A DNA stretch of 64,000 bases from Qipengyuania flava (GCF_019448255.1 NZ_CP080410.1:1798001-1862000), one strand, 5' to 3'. Shown: positions 26,656 to 37,444, numbered from the stretch's first letter. The notes: generated by a model from the sequence alone, not told the origin. Made by a program: numbers and translations.

Positions 26656-27690
26656 CTAGGCCGGATGGCCGGCCGTGTCGTCCACCGTCCAGGTCTGGCC
26701 CTTGCCGAGCAGCTTGGCGAGGTTCGCTTCCTTGCCCTCGCTCGCCTTCGCCTTTTCGGCCAGCGCGGCGGCTTCGAAGGTCGGGCGCGGATCGTCATAG
26801 AGAACCCCCAAAGCCATCGGGAACGGGCCAAAGGGCATTTCGATCAGCATATGCGCGACCGAACGGTTGGTGACATCGTGGACGATCACGCCCGCGCTCT
26901 CCCAATCACCATCGACCACATCGACCACTTCGAGGCACAGCTTCTCGCGATTGAGCGCGATGCCCTTGCTGTCGTTCGCGAACAGCATCGGCTTGCCGTT
27001 TTCGAGCCAGAGCTGCTGGTCCTCCGCACCCTTGGGAGCGGCGAAGTCGTTGAAGACGTCCTTATTGTAGACGATGCAGTTCTGGAAAATCTCGATGAAG
27101 GCGGCGCCCTGGTGGGCGTGCGCGGCCTTGAGCACATCGGGCAGGTGCTTCGACACATCGAACCCGCGCCCGATGAAGCGCGCGCCGGCTCCCAGTGCGA
27201 AAGCGGCGGGGCGTGCCGGATGGTCGTAGCTGCCGATCGGGGTCGAGGGCGACTTGGTCCCCTCGCGACTGGTTGGCGAGGCCTGGCCCTTGGTGAGGCC
27301 GTAGATCTCATTGTTGAACAGCATGATCTGCATGTTCACGTTCCTGCGAAGAACATGCATCAAATGATTGCCGCCAATCGACAATCCGTCGCCGTCACCG
27401 GTCACCAGCCAGATATCGAGATCGGGATTGGCCAGCTTTGCGCCCGTCGCGAAGGCGGGCGCGCGGCCGTGGATCGTGTGGAAGCCGTAGCTCTCGACGT
27501 AATAGGGAAAACGGCTCGAACAGCCGATGCCCGAAATGAACACCGTGTTCTTCGGGTCCGCGCCCAGCTGCGGCAGCGTGCGCTGCACGGCCTTGAGGAT
27601 CGCATAATCCCCGCAACCCGGGCACCAGCGGACCTCCTGGTCGGTTTCCCAGTCCTTGAGGGTGGTTTCGATCTTTACCGGAGCGTTCAT
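26656..27690 (-). CDS. korB: 2-oxoacid:ferredoxin oxidoreductase beta subunit
   Basis: 344-residue thiamine-pyrophosphate subunit. Fe-S cysteines are Cys23 and Cys26 (WCPGCGDYA). The TPP/Mg site lies in VTGDGDGLSIGGNH and NNEIYGLTKGQ. With the alpha subunit (28086-30014) it oxidatively decarboxylates 2-oxoglutarate or a related 2-oxoacid to the acyl-CoA and reduced ferredoxin. Start ATG 27690 overlaps the stop of an inserted small membrane-protein gene (ATGA). Separation of korA and korB by another gene is unusual. Confidence 0.95.
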   Translation of the reverse strand: MNAPVKIETTLKDWETDQEVRWCPGCGDYAILKAVQRTLPQLGADPKNTVFISGIGCSSRFPYYVESYGFHTIHGRAPAFATGAKLANPDLDIWLVTGDGDGLSIGGNHLMHVLRRNVNMQIMLFNNEIYGLTKGQASPTSREGTKSPSTPIGSYDHPARPAAFALGAGARFIGRGFDVSKHLPDVLKAAHAHQGAAFIEIFQNCIVYNKDVFNDFAAPKGAEDQQLWLENGKPMLFANDSKGIALNREKLCLEVVDVVDGDWESAGVIVHDVTNRSVAHMLIEMPFGPFPMALGVLYDDPRPTFEAAALAEKAKASEGKEANLAKLLGKGQTWTVDDTAGHPA

Positions 27691-28082
27691 CTCGTGACGT
27701 TCCCTTTTTTGGCAGCCATGAAATACATGATCTGACGGAGCATGAGGGGCAGAATCAGGCCTACAATGCCTAACTCAAAATGACGGAGCCCGTCGCTCGC
27801 ACGGGCGAGCATCGCAAACGCGATAACCAGAACCATGGCAAATCCCACCAGGCTGCCAAGAAGCCCCAACGCGTCGAACGATCCGGAACCCAGCATCCGG
27901 GAAAACAGCGCGCGATTATGCTCCAAGAGAGCAAAGATCGCTCGAGTACGGGCAACCAGTAGGCCGATTACGAGTGCGAGACCGAAGGTCACGAACGGAT
28001 TACCAACCCACTGTCCGATGGTGGATGCGGCCAGAATACCTCCGACCAGCATCACAAAAAGAAGGAAGGTGTTTCCCACCAC
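27687..28082 (-). CDS. Membrane protein gene inserted between korA and korB
   Basis: 131 aa with about four hydrophobic helices (roughly 2-22, 27-47, 75-95, 100-122) and a Lys/Arg-rich C-terminus. I recognise no family. It starts three bases after the korA stop and overlaps the korB start by four bases, so it is co-translated with both. GC is about 56% by hand count; the neighbouring kor genes are about 65%, and codon usage is less biased. This suggests later insertion. Confidence 0.68.
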   Translation of the reverse strand: MVGNTFLLFVMLVGGILAASTIGQWVGNPFVTFGLALVIGLLVARTRAIFALLEHNRALFSRMLGSGSFDALGLLGSLVGFAMVLVIAFAMLARASDGLRHFELGIVGLILPLMLRQIMYFMAAKKGNVTR

Positions 28083-28085
28083 CGG

Positions 28086-30014
28086 TTACGCCTCCGTGCT
28101 CGGAAGCTGCTGGTCGTTAGCCGGGACCTGACCGCCTTCGTTGCCTTCGATGCCATCGAAAAACTTGCCGATCGCCGCTTCGAGCTCGGCGATCTGGAAG
28201 GGCTGGCCGCTGGTCTTGGTGAGCGGCTCGGCGTCGACGAGGAACTGGTCGCGCAGCACGGTCTTGAATTGGCCGGTGTTCATTTCCGGAACCAGCACGT
28301 GGTCGAAGCTCTTGAGCAGCTCACCGAGGTTGGCGGGTAGCGGCCAGATGTGGCGCACGTGGATGTGGCTTACGTCGAGGCCGGCGCGTCGGCAGTTGTC
28401 GACCGCGCGGTGGATCGGGCCGAAGGTCGAACCCCAGCCGACAACCGCAAGCTTGCCCGAGGTCTCGCCGAGGCAAACCTCCTGATCGGGCACCGCGATG
28501 CCTTCGACCTTGCCCTTGCGCAGGTCGGTCATGCGCTGGTGGTTGTCGGGCGAATAGTCGATATTGCCGGTCAGCTCGTGCTTTTCGATCCCGCCGATGC
28601 GGTGCATCAGGCCGGGCGTGCCGGGCTTCACCCAGGGACGCGCACCCTTCTCGTCGCGCTTGTAGGGCAGGAAGTTGTCGCCATCGTTGGGCTGGTCGAG
28701 GAACTTCGCCGGGAACGGGGTGAAGGTCGAAGGATCGGGCACCTTCCACGGTTCGGCCGCGTTGGCGATGTAACCGTCGGTCAGCAGCATGACGGGCGTC
28801 ATGTACTCGACCGCGATGCGGCAGGCCTCGATCGCGACTTCGAAGGCATCGCCCGGGCTGCTGGCGGCAACCACCGGCATGGGCGCATCGCCGTTGCGGC
28901 CATAGACCGCCTGATAGAGGTCGCTCTGCTCGGTCTTGGTCGGAAGACCCGTGGAAGGGCCGCCACGCTGCGAGTTCACGATCACCAGCGGCAGCTCGGT
29001 CATGATGCCAAGGCCGATGGCTTCGGTCTTCAGCGCGATGCCAGGGCCGGAGGAGGAGGTAACGCCGAGGCTGCCCGCATAGCTCGCGCCGATGGCGGCG
29101 CAGATCGCGGCAATCTCGTCTTCCGCTTGGAAGGTGGTGACGTCGAATTCCTTCAATCGCGCCAGGTGGTGCAGGATCGCGGAAGCCGGCGTGATCGGAT
29201 AGCCGCCGAAGAACATCGGCAGCTCGGCCAGCTGCGCGCCCGCGACGAGGCCGAGGCTGACCGCTTCCGCGCCGGTGACGGTGCGGTAGAGGCCGGGATC
29301 GCTAGGCACCGGATCGACATGGACCTGCTTGAGCGGCCCGGCGAGTTCCGCCGTCTCGCCATAGGCATGGCCCGCGTCGAGCGCGGCGATGTTGGCGTCG
29401 GCGATTTCGGGCTTCGACTTGAACTTGCCCTTCAGCCAATCGTGGATCGGTTCGCGCGGACGGTCGAACATCCACAGCGCGAGGCCCAGCGTCCACATGT
29501 TCTTCGAACGCAGCGCGTCCTTGTTGCCAAGGCCGAAGGGCTTGACCGCCTCGATCGTCTTTTCGCTGATGTCGAAGGCCAGCACGTCGAACTTGGCGAG
29601 GCTGTCGTCTTCGAGCGGATTGGTGTCGTATTTCGCCTTGTCGAGGTTGCGCTTCGTGAAGGCACCCGTGTCGGCGATGATCAACCCGCCGGGCTTCAAC
29701 GCGGCAAGGTTCACCTTGAGCGCCGCCGGGTTCATCGCGACCAGCACGTCGGGCGCGTCGCCCGCGGTGTTGATCTCGCGACTACCGAAATTGATCTGGA
29801 AGGCCGATACACCGAACAGCGTGCCCTGCGGCGCGCGGATTTCCGCGGGGAAATCGGGGAAGGTCGCCAGGTCGTTTCCGGCAAGCGCGGTCGACAGCGT
29901 GAACTGCCCGCCGGTCAGCTGCATGCCATCGCCGGAGTCGCCGGCGAAGCGCACCACGACGCTTTCGGGAGTTGCGGGGAGGCCGTCCTGCGGCAGGCTG
30001 GCGGCTGTTGCCAT
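28086..30014 (-). CDS. korA: 2-oxoacid:ferredoxin oxidoreductase alpha subunit (gamma-alpha fusion)
   Basis: 642 aa. The N-terminal gamma domain (about 1-200) starts RFAGDSGDGMQLTGGQF and has the FPAEIRAPQGT motif of such proteins; the alpha domain follows with GGYPITPASAILHHLA, FQAEDEIAAICAAIGASYAG and TSSSGPGIALKTEAIGLG. This fused layout is common for KorA of aerobic bacteria. It works with korB as an alpha2beta2 enzyme. The physiological acceptor is a ferredoxin that is not encoded nearby. Confidence 0.95.
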   Translation of the reverse strand: MATAASLPQDGLPATPESVVVRFAGDSGDGMQLTGGQFTLSTALAGNDLATFPDFPAEIRAPQGTLFGVSAFQINFGSREINTAGDAPDVLVAMNPAALKVNLAALKPGGLIIADTGAFTKRNLDKAKYDTNPLEDDSLAKFDVLAFDISEKTIEAVKPFGLGNKDALRSKNMWTLGLALWMFDRPREPIHDWLKGKFKSKPEIADANIAALDAGHAYGETAELAGPLKQVHVDPVPSDPGLYRTVTGAEAVSLGLVAGAQLAELPMFFGGYPITPASAILHHLARLKEFDVTTFQAEDEIAAICAAIGASYAGSLGVTSSSGPGIALKTEAIGLGIMTELPLVIVNSQRGGPSTGLPTKTEQSDLYQAVYGRNGDAPMPVVAASSPGDAFEVAIEACRIAVEYMTPVMLLTDGYIANAAEPWKVPDPSTFTPFPAKFLDQPNDGDNFLPYKRDEKGARPWVKPGTPGLMHRIGGIEKHELTGNIDYSPDNHQRMTDLRKGKVEGIAVPDQEVCLGETSGKLAVVGWGSTFGPIHRAVDNCRRAGLDVSHIHVRHIWPLPANLGELLKSFDHVLVPEMNTGQFKTVLRDQFLVDAEPLTKTSGQPFQIAELEAAIGKFFDGIEGNEGGQVPANDQQLPSTEA

Positions 30015-30190
30015 CCGGGATCTTCCTTGTCTGCGCCGCGCGTTGCAGCGCCGTTTCTCTCAGGGAGGCGCCACCTAGGACGCGCCCCATCCTCTCGCAA
30101 TGAAGTTTCTCTGCTAGGACAAAAAACCAGCGTGGAAAAGCGCTGCGAACACGCTAGGTATCGAAAAGCAACGAATTGGGAGAGAATTCG

Positions 30191-31141
30191 ATGGCCGATA
30201 CCGAACATTATGTGCGCGACGATGTGCGCGGTTTCCTCCAGATGCTCGAAGCCATGGGCGGCAAGGGCGTGGAAGAAGTGGGCGCCGTGGAAGGCCGCGA
30301 GCAGATGCGCGCCATGGGTGCCGTCGCCGAAGCCGAGCCGCGCACCATGGGCGTGCAGAAGGACCTCACGTGCCCCGGCCCTGCAGGTCCGATCCCCATT
30401 CGCTTCTACGACGTGAAGGCGACACGCGGCCCCAGCCCTTGCGTGATCTTCATCCACGGCGGCGGCTTCGTGATCGGTGACCTCGAGGTCTACAACGCGC
30501 TGTGCACCGAGATTTCACACCATCTCGACCTGCCGGTGGTCTCGGTCGATTATCGCCTTGCGCCCGAACACCCCTTCCCTGCCGCACCCGACGATTGCGA
30601 AGCGGCGGCGCGCTGGGTCGCCTCCTCCCCGGCCGAGCTCGACCGGGAGATCACCGGCCTTGTCATCACCGGCGACAGCGCGGGCGGGAACCTGACCATC
30701 GTCACCACGAACCAGCTGATGAACGAACCCGCCGACGCGCCGGTCATCGTGCAGGCCCCGATCTATCCGGTGGCGAGCGACACCTCGCAGCACCAGAGCC
30801 TCGCCATGTTTGCCGAAGGCTTCCTGCTGACCGGCGCCGCGATGGCGTGGTTCACCGACCAGTATGGCGGCGACGCCAGCGATCCGCGCCACACGCCCAT
30901 GGTGGGCGACTGCTCGAACACCCCGCCAACCGTGGTGTGCACCGCCGGGCTCGACCCCTTGCGCGATTCCGGCCGGGAATACGCCGCGCATCTGGTGCAG
31001 CTCGGCACGGAAGTGGTCTATCTCGAGTTTCCCGGCATCATTCATGGCTTTACGACGCTCAGAAAAGCGATACCGAGCGGCCAGAGGGACCTTGAGGCCT
31101 TCCTCGATGCTACGAAACTGATGGTGGAGCGATACAGGTGA
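30191..31141 (+). CDS. Alpha/beta hydrolase, hormone-sensitive lipase family esterase
   Basis: 316-residue carboxylesterase. Oxyanion-hole motif HGGGF at 89-93; nucleophile Ser163 in GDSAGG; acid in GLDPLRDSG and histidine in IIHGF near the C-terminus. The long N-terminal helix region (1-70) is typical of the HSL/bacterial family IV cap. Start ATG 30191 follows GGGAGAG; five extra in-frame upstream codons exist. It overlaps the start of rppH (GTGA), so the two are translationally coupled. Substrate is probably a short- to medium-chain ester. Confidence 0.9.
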   Translation: MADTEHYVRDDVRGFLQMLEAMGGKGVEEVGAVEGREQMRAMGAVAEAEPRTMGVQKDLTCPGPAGPIPIRFYDVKATRGPSPCVIFIHGGGFVIGDLEVYNALCTEISHHLDLPVVSVDYRLAPEHPFPAAPDDCEAAARWVASSPAELDREITGLVITGDSAGGNLTIVTTNQLMNEPADAPVIVQAPIYPVASDTSQHQSLAMFAEGFLLTGAAMAWFTDQYGGDASDPRHTPMVGDCSNTPPTVVCTAGLDPLRDSGREYAAHLVQLGTEVVYLEFPGIIHGFTTLRKAIPSGQRDLEAFLDATKLMVERYR

Positions 31142-31614
31142 GCGACGAGCTCGGTTACCGTCCCTGCGTGGGCGTGATGCTGGTGAACGAAGACGGAAAG
31201 GTCTTTGTCGGCCGGCGGATAGACAACAAGGAAGGCGACTGGTGGCAAATGCCGCAGGGCGGCGTCGACGAGGGCGAGGACCTCGAGGCGGCGGCCCTGC
31301 GCGAACTGGCCGAGGAAACCGGCGCCAGGGCCGACCATGTGACGCTGATCGACCGGACTCGCGAGCCCATCCGCTACGATCTGCCCGAAGAGCTGATCGG
31401 CAAGCTGTGGGGCGGCAAATATCGCGGGCAGGAGCAGATCTGGTTCCTCGCCCGCTTTTCAGGCGCGGACAGCGATATCGACCTCGAAGCCCACGATCCG
31501 GCCGAATTCTGCGACTGGAAATGGGTCGAGGCCGAGCAGCTTCCCGAGCTGATCGTACCCTTCAAGAAGCGCGTCTACCGCGCGGTGGTCGAGGCGTTTC
31601 GCGAGCTGGTCTAG
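31138..31614 (+). CDS. rppH: RNA pyrophosphohydrolase
   Basis: 158-residue Nudix enzyme that removes pyrophosphate from 5'-triphosphate mRNA and so starts decay. Nudix box at residues 41-63 (GG...REL..EE.GA), with the RppH hallmarks YRPCVGVMLVN, WWQMPQGGVDEGE, and YDLPEELIGKLWGGKYRGQEQ. GTG start at 31138 overlaps the esterase stop. Its 3' end overlaps by four bases the stop of a convergent membrane-protein gene. Confidence 0.95.
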   Translation: MSDELGYRPCVGVMLVNEDGKVFVGRRIDNKEGDWWQMPQGGVDEGEDLEAAALRELAEETGARADHVTLIDRTREPIRYDLPEELIGKLWGGKYRGQEQIWFLARFSGADSDIDLEAHDPAEFCDWKWVEAEQLPELIVPFKKRVYRAVVEAFRELV

Positions 31615-32045
31615 GCGCCTGCTTCTTGCTGCGAGCTGGCGAAATACCAAGCGGCCAGATTCCCCAGCGCGAAATACGCAACGATTGCTAGGTAACTCGC
31701 TGCCGATAAGCCGGGACCTTCACTGTCCGTGAAGTCGAAGAGCTTTGCAGCGGGCTGTGCGGCAAGCACTCCGCAAGCTAGCCAAATCCACTTCGACTGC
31801 GCGCGCTCAAAAGCTAGGGACAGGATCGCGGCCGGCAGAACGCTAAAAATCAAAAGCATAGATCCGATAAGAACCGAGGATAGCGCCCAGGCGAGAATTA
31901 GCTCCGCTATGGTACCGGGAATATCCGCAAATTCGACAGGAAGCTCCCACGAGCCTGTTCCGAGCAGACCTACTCGCGAGATCAGAAGCAGCGAAAAGAA
32001 GAAGCTCCAGCCAATCGCACCCAGCGCCGCGCGAGTGTAGCTCAT
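31611..32045 (-). CDS. Hypothetical multi-helix membrane protein
   Basis: 144 aa with about four hydrophobic helices (roughly 8-28, 45-70, 80-98, 113-135). No family recognised. GC about 56% by hand count, well below the neighbouring rppH (75% in one 60-bp window). It lies four bases after the TPR gene stop, at the 3' end of the bdhA-guaB-rsmB run, and converges with rppH. Coding is supported by tight junctions and a consistent membrane pattern. Confidence 0.6.
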   Translation of the reverse strand: MSYTRAALGAIGWSFFFSLLLISRVGLLGTGSWELPVEFADIPGTIAELILAWALSSVLIGSMLLIFSVLPAAILSLAFERAQSKWIWLACGVLAAQPAAKLFDFTDSEGPGLSAASYLAIVAYFALGNLAAWYFASSQQEAGA

Positions 32046-32049
32046 CCGA

Positions 32050-32556
32050 TCAATTCGACTGGGTCACGCTCGTGTCGGGCATCGTCGCTTCGGCGGTCTG
32101 GATGCGCACGGGCGGACCGGCTGCAATGCGCGCCGAGAGGACCTGCGTTTCCGGGCAGCTCGCCCCGCACAGCGATTCCAGCTTGGCGAGATTGCCCTTG
32201 GCCTTCTCGACAGCGCCCTTCTCCACCAGCGCTTCGCCTTCGCCGGCAATTGCGGCGAGGTTGCGCGGGTCGCGGTTGAGCGCTTCGCGGTAATAGGTGA
32301 TCGCCTTGCCCTGCAGCTGGTCGGCACGGGCCGCTTCGGCCAGGCGCAGGAAGATCGGCGTATGCGCCGGGTCCACTGCAAGCGCGGCTTCGAAGGCGTC
32401 AATCGCGCCCTGCGTATCGCCTGCCGCAAGCGCCGACTGGCCTTCTGCGATCAACACGGCAGCGCGCGGCGAAGGAGCTTTCTGGCCTGCCCATCCCACG
32501 CTCGACGTCACGACGAGAGCCAGCGAAAGGGCTGCAGCGGCGGGTGCGAAACGCAT
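32050..32556 (-). CDS. Secreted TPR-repeat protein
   Basis: 168 aa. A signal peptide occupies about residues 1-23 (MRFAPAAAALSLALVVTSSV). The mature part holds about two to three TPR units, for example GDTQGAIDAFEAALAVDPAH and LQGKAITYYREALNRDPRN. Two cysteines in GASC and SLCG may pair. The TPR fold mediates protein contacts in the periplasm; its partner is unknown. Start ATG 32556 follows GGAGA. It is 68 bp downstream of the rsmB-like gene. Confidence 0.8.
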   Translation of the reverse strand: MRFAPAAAALSLALVVTSSVGWAGQKAPSPRAAVLIAEGQSALAAGDTQGAIDAFEAALAVDPAHTPIFLRLAEAARADQLQGKAITYYREALNRDPRNLAAIAGEGEALVEKGAVEKAKGNLAKLESLCGASCPETQVLSARIAAGPPVRIQTAEATMPDTSVTQSN

Positions 32557-32624
32557 AATCGTCTCCGTTAACGTGGACGAGGAAGAATGTGGCGTGTCAG
32601 CCATAATCGCAATGGCTATCATGC

Positions 32625-33797
32625 TTAAGATGCACAGGCGATGAAAAATCCGTCCGTGCCGTCGTGATACGGCGACAAGCGCATACCTTTCCCACGTTCG
32701 CGGCCAAGCGGGAGAGCGAGCGGCTGCGCGGTGAACTGCGGATGCCGCGCGAGGAAGGCATCGAATTGTCCGGCCCCTTCCTCGTCCAGCAGCGAGCAGG
32801 TGACGTAGGCGATCCGCCCGCCCGGTTTGACCAGGTTTGTCGCCAGATCGAGCAGGTGCGCCTGGATCGCGGTGAGCCGGCCGAGCTCCTTGTCGTCGAG
32901 CCGCCAGCGCGCCTCGGGATTGCGGCGCCAGGTGCCGGTGCCCGAACAAGGCGCATCGATCAGCACCGCATCGGCCTGCCCCGCGTAGGCAGCCAGGGCT
33001 TCCAGTTCGGCCTTGGGATTGAGCAGGATGCTCTCGATATTCGTCGCCCCCGCACGCTCCGCGCGCGGCGCAAGGCGCGACAGGCGGCCGCGGTCGGTGT
33101 CCGAGGCAATCAGCGTGCCGAGATTGTCCATCGTGGCCGCGAGCGCGAGTGTCTTGCCGCCGCCGCCTGCGCAAAGGTCGATCACGGTCTCACCCGGCTT
33201 CGCCTCCACCGCGAGGCAGGCAAGCTGCGAGCCGGTGTCCTGCACCTCGATTAGCCCCTCGCGATACGCTGGCCACTGGTCGACCGGCGTGCCGGGAAGG
33301 ACGCGCAGGCCATTGGGCGCGGCTGTCGCGGCGGTCTCTACCGGCAACTCCAACGTCGCGCGTTCCGCCTTGAGCGTGTTGACCCTTAGATCGAGCGGCG
33401 CACGGTCCAGCAGTGCCAGAGCCTCCTCGCCCTCCACGCCCGAATCGCGCAGGCGTTCGGCCAGCCAGACCGGGGCGACGCCGCCCTCGGCCGGAACCTC
33501 GCCCTCAGTGATGGGGGGCGGGCCGTAATTCGATCCATCGAACAGCGGCGCGATGCTTTCGTCGGTCTCGGCCAGCCGCAGCATGGCCGCGCGGCCATTT
33601 GCAGGCACAGGGCCGCAGGCGCGAATGGCGGCGTAAACCAGCTCGCGGATTGCGCGGCGATCCTTGGACCCGGCAAATCGGTTGGAGCGGAACCAGTCGG
33701 CAAGGATGCGGTCGGCCGGCGCGCCCTTTCCGCGCGCGCCTGCGATGATCGCATCGAGCAACTTGATCGAAGTCTGGACCCGTGCGGCGGGCGTCAT
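32625..33797 (-). CDS. RsmB/NOP family 16S rRNA (cytosine) methyltransferase
   Basis: 390 aa. The N-terminal NusB-like domain spans about residues 1-130. The SAM-dependent RFM domain has GGGGKTLALA, then DAPCSGTGTWRRNPEARW with one conserved cysteine and YVTCSLLDEEG with the catalytic one, the two-cysteine chemistry of m5C methyltransferases. It probably methylates a cytosine in 16S rRNA (C967 in E. coli). It lies three bases after guaB on the same strand, a very tight junction. Confidence 0.92.
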   Translation of the reverse strand: MTPAARVQTSIKLLDAIIAGARGKGAPADRILADWFRSNRFAGSKDRRAIRELVYAAIRACGPVPANGRAAMLRLAETDESIAPLFDGSNYGPPPITEGEVPAEGGVAPVWLAERLRDSGVEGEEALALLDRAPLDLRVNTLKAERATLELPVETAATAAPNGLRVLPGTPVDQWPAYREGLIEVQDTGSQLACLAVEAKPGETVIDLCAGGGGKTLALAATMDNLGTLIASDTDRGRLSRLAPRAERAGATNIESILLNPKAELEALAAYAGQADAVLIDAPCSGTGTWRRNPEARWRLDDKELGRLTAIQAHLLDLATNLVKPGGRIAYVTCSLLDEEGAGQFDAFLARHPQFTAQPLALPLGRERGKGMRLSPYHDGTDGFFIACAS

Positions 33798-33800
33798 GGC

Positions 33801-35321
<1,521 letters not shown>

Positions 35322-35663
35322 CTAGCTAGTGGCAGAGCGGTGCTTGGGCGGATTTACGCGATTTCGGCGGTGCCAATACACCCGGACGAAGACCAATGCC
35401 GCGCCGGCAGGGAACAGGCACCGCACAACAGCCGGGCGAAAGGCCTCGTCCGAGGCGATGAACGAGGCGGTGGGCACCGCCACGCCGAAAAACCAGTAGA
35501 GGGTTTCAGGAGCCGACCACACCATGGCGGCCCCTCCCAAACCGAAAGGGGCCATAAAGACCCAAATGGGCTTCCACGAAAGTCCCGGTTCGCGATAAGC
35601 AAGCACCAGCGCAGCAAGGCTGATTGCCAGCGAAAGAGCACAGGCCGCGAGGAACATCGCCAC
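35322..35663 (-). CDS. Small membrane protein, unknown function
   Basis: 113 aa with three hydrophobic segments (about 3-22, 35-49, 56-70 and a weaker fourth near 80-95) and an Arg-rich C-terminus. No family recognised. ATG at 35663 and 35657 are both possible. It lies 18 bp after bdhA and 57 bp before guaB on the same strand. GC is mixed. Confidence is moderate because homologues cannot be checked here. Confidence 0.55.
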   Translation of the reverse strand: MAMFLAACALSLAISLAALVLAYREPGLSWKPIWVFMAPFGLGGAAMVWSAPETLYWFFGVAVPTASFIASDEAFRPAVVRCLFPAGAALVFVRVYWHRRNRVNPPKHRSATS

Positions 35664-35681
35664 GGGGATGGCCTTAACTCC

Positions 35682-36440
35682 CTATTCCGCCGTCCAGCCG
35701 CCGTCGACGCTCCAGTTCGCGCCGTTCACGTTCTGCGCCTCGTCGCGGCAGAGGAAGGCGGCGAGCGCGCCTACTTCTTCGGGCTGGACGAATTTCTTGG
35801 TCGCCTGTTTCACCAGCAGCACATCGTTGATGACCTGTTCGCGGGTCATGCCGCGGGCCTTCATCGTGTCGGGGATCTGGCCCTCTATCAGCGGGGTCCA
35901 GACATAGCCGGGGCTGATGCAATTGGCGGTCACGCCGTGTTCGGCCAGTTCGAGCGCGATGGTCTTGGTGAAGCCCGCGATGCCGTGCTTCGATGCGTTG
36001 TAGGCGCTCTTGAAGGGGCTCGCGACGAGGGAGTGCGCGCTGGCGGTGTTGATGATGCGGCCCCAGCCCTTGGCCTTCATGCCCGGGACGGCAAGCCGCG
36101 TGGTGTGGAAGGCGGCCGTGAGGTTGAGCGCAAGGATCAGGTTCCACTTGTCGACCGGGAAATCCTCCACCGGCGAGACATGCTGGACGCCCGCGTTGTT
36201 GACGAGGATGTCGATCTCGCCTGCCTCGGCCATCATCGCCTCTACTGCGGCGACATCGGTCAGGTCTGCGCCGAAATGCGCGGCTCCGCCCAGTTCCTCG
36301 CGCAGCGTCTCGATTTCGCCTTCATCGCCGAAGCCGTTGAGGATGACCTGCGCCCCCTCCCCATGCAGCGCCCGGGCGATGGCAAGGCCGATGCCGCTGG
36401 TCGATCCGGTGACGAGTGCGCGCTTACCTTCGAGAAACAT
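35682..36440 (-). CDS. bdhA: 3-hydroxybutyrate dehydrogenase
   Basis: 252-residue SDR enzyme interconverting 3-hydroxybutyrate and acetoacetate, a step of polyhydroxybutyrate and ketone metabolism. Cofactor loop TGSTSGIG at 10-17, NNAGVQHVSPVEDFP (about 87-101), catalytic Ser in NTASAHSLVASP, YNASKHG with the YxxxK motif, and the family-specific GYVWTPLIEGQIPD near 185-200. The later VKQATKKFVQPEEVG also matches the family. Start ATG 36440. It diverges from the zinc metallopeptidase gene (89-bp gap). Confidence 0.93.
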   Translation of the reverse strand: MFLEGKRALVTGSTSGIGLAIARALHGEGAQVILNGFGDEGEIETLREELGGAAHFGADLTDVAAVEAMMAEAGEIDILVNNAGVQHVSPVEDFPVDKWNLILALNLTAAFHTTRLAVPGMKAKGWGRIINTASAHSLVASPFKSAYNASKHGIAGFTKTIALELAEHGVTANCISPGYVWTPLIEGQIPDTMKARGMTREQVINDVLLVKQATKKFVQPEEVGALAAFLCRDEAQNVNGANWSVDGGWTAE

Positions 36441-36529
36441 TTGGGCCTCCGGGCGTTGTAATGACAATCGAGACAGGCCATCGCGCACATGGGATGCGCT
36501 GTAAAGCGGCCAGCACACAGGGGATGCGC

Positions 36530-37384
36530 ATGAAACTGAATCCGTTCAACACCGGCAATATCAACGTGCGCTCGAGCGGAGGCGGGATGCCGGGCGGAAA
36601 GGCCGGCGGCCTGGGTTGCGGCACGATCGTCATCGCGGCGATCGGCTATTTCGTCTTCGGCCTTGATCCGATGCAGACCGCCGGGATGGTGGAAAGCGTG
36701 CAGCAGGGCCAGGTGGCCTCGGGGCCCGCCAACACCAACGAACAGGAAATCTGCACCAGCAGCGAATACGCGCGCGAGGCGTGCAACGGCCTCCAGTCAC
36801 TGAACCAGACCTGGGCGCGCGCTTTCGAGGAACAGGGTTTTGGCGACCAGTTCCAGCAGCCCACGCTCGACCTTTATGGCGGGGGCGGCGTGCGCACCGC
36901 CTGCGGCAACGGCAGCTCGTCCATGGGCCCGTTCTACTGTCCGGGCGACCAGACGATCTATATCGACACCAGCTTTTACGACACGCTGGAGAAGCGGCTC
37001 GGAGCGGGCGGCGATTTCGCGCGCTACTATGTCCTCGCGCACGAGTACGGCCACCACATCCAGACGATCACCGGCATATCCGGCCAGATCCGCAGCGCCC
37101 AGCAGCAAAACCCCTCGCGGGCCAACCAGCTGAGCGTGCTGATGGAGCTGCAGGCGGATTGCTACGCCGGCGTATGGGCAGGCAAGAACCGCAACCTCAT
37201 CGAGCCGGGCGATATCGAGGAAGGCATGAACGCCGCCGCCGCCATCGGCGACGATCGCCTGACGGGCGGGCGGGTCTCTTCGGAGAACTTCACCCACGGC
37301 ACCAGCAAGCAGCGCAGCGATGCCTTGCGCCTGGGTCTCCAGGGCGACGACCGCGCCTGCGACCGGATTACCGCGCTACGCTAA
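36530..37384 (+). CDS. Neutral zinc metallopeptidase (YpfJ type)
   Basis: 284 aa. A single membrane anchor (about 22-42) follows a Gly-rich start (SSGGGMPGGKAGG). The extracytoplasmic domain has the zinc motif HEYGHH at 171-176 and MELQADCYAGVWA with the third ligand, the layout of the YpfJ/DUF2282-like neutral zinc metallopeptidase family. Two start codons (36524, 36530) exist; AGGGG at 36519-36523 is spaced for the second. Targets unknown. Confidence 0.88.
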   Translation: MKLNPFNTGNINVRSSGGGMPGGKAGGLGCGTIVIAAIGYFVFGLDPMQTAGMVESVQQGQVASGPANTNEQEICTSSEYAREACNGLQSLNQTWARAFEEQGFGDQFQQPTLDLYGGGGVRTACGNGSSSMGPFYCPGDQTIYIDTSFYDTLEKRLGAGGDFARYYVLAHEYGHHIQTITGISGQIRSAQQQNPSRANQLSVLMELQADCYAGVWAGKNRNLIEPGDIEEGMNAAAAIGDDRLTGGRVSSENFTHGTSKQRSDALRLGLQGDDRACDRITALR

Positions 37385-37415
37385 GAAGAGGGTTCAAGGA
37401 CTAAGCACCAACTGA

Positions 37416-37444
37416 AAGGGCGCGGTCCCACCGACCGCGCCCTT
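37416..37444. terminator. Hairpin terminator between convergent genes
   Basis: A 12-bp perfect stem (37416-37427 with 37433-37444, AAGGGCGCGGTC) and a 5-base loop separate the stop of the zinc metallopeptidase gene (plus) from the stop of the M56 peptidase gene (minus). The T-tract is short (GGGTTTG on plus; TTTC on minus), so it may act in both directions with modest efficiency. Confidence 0.72.
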
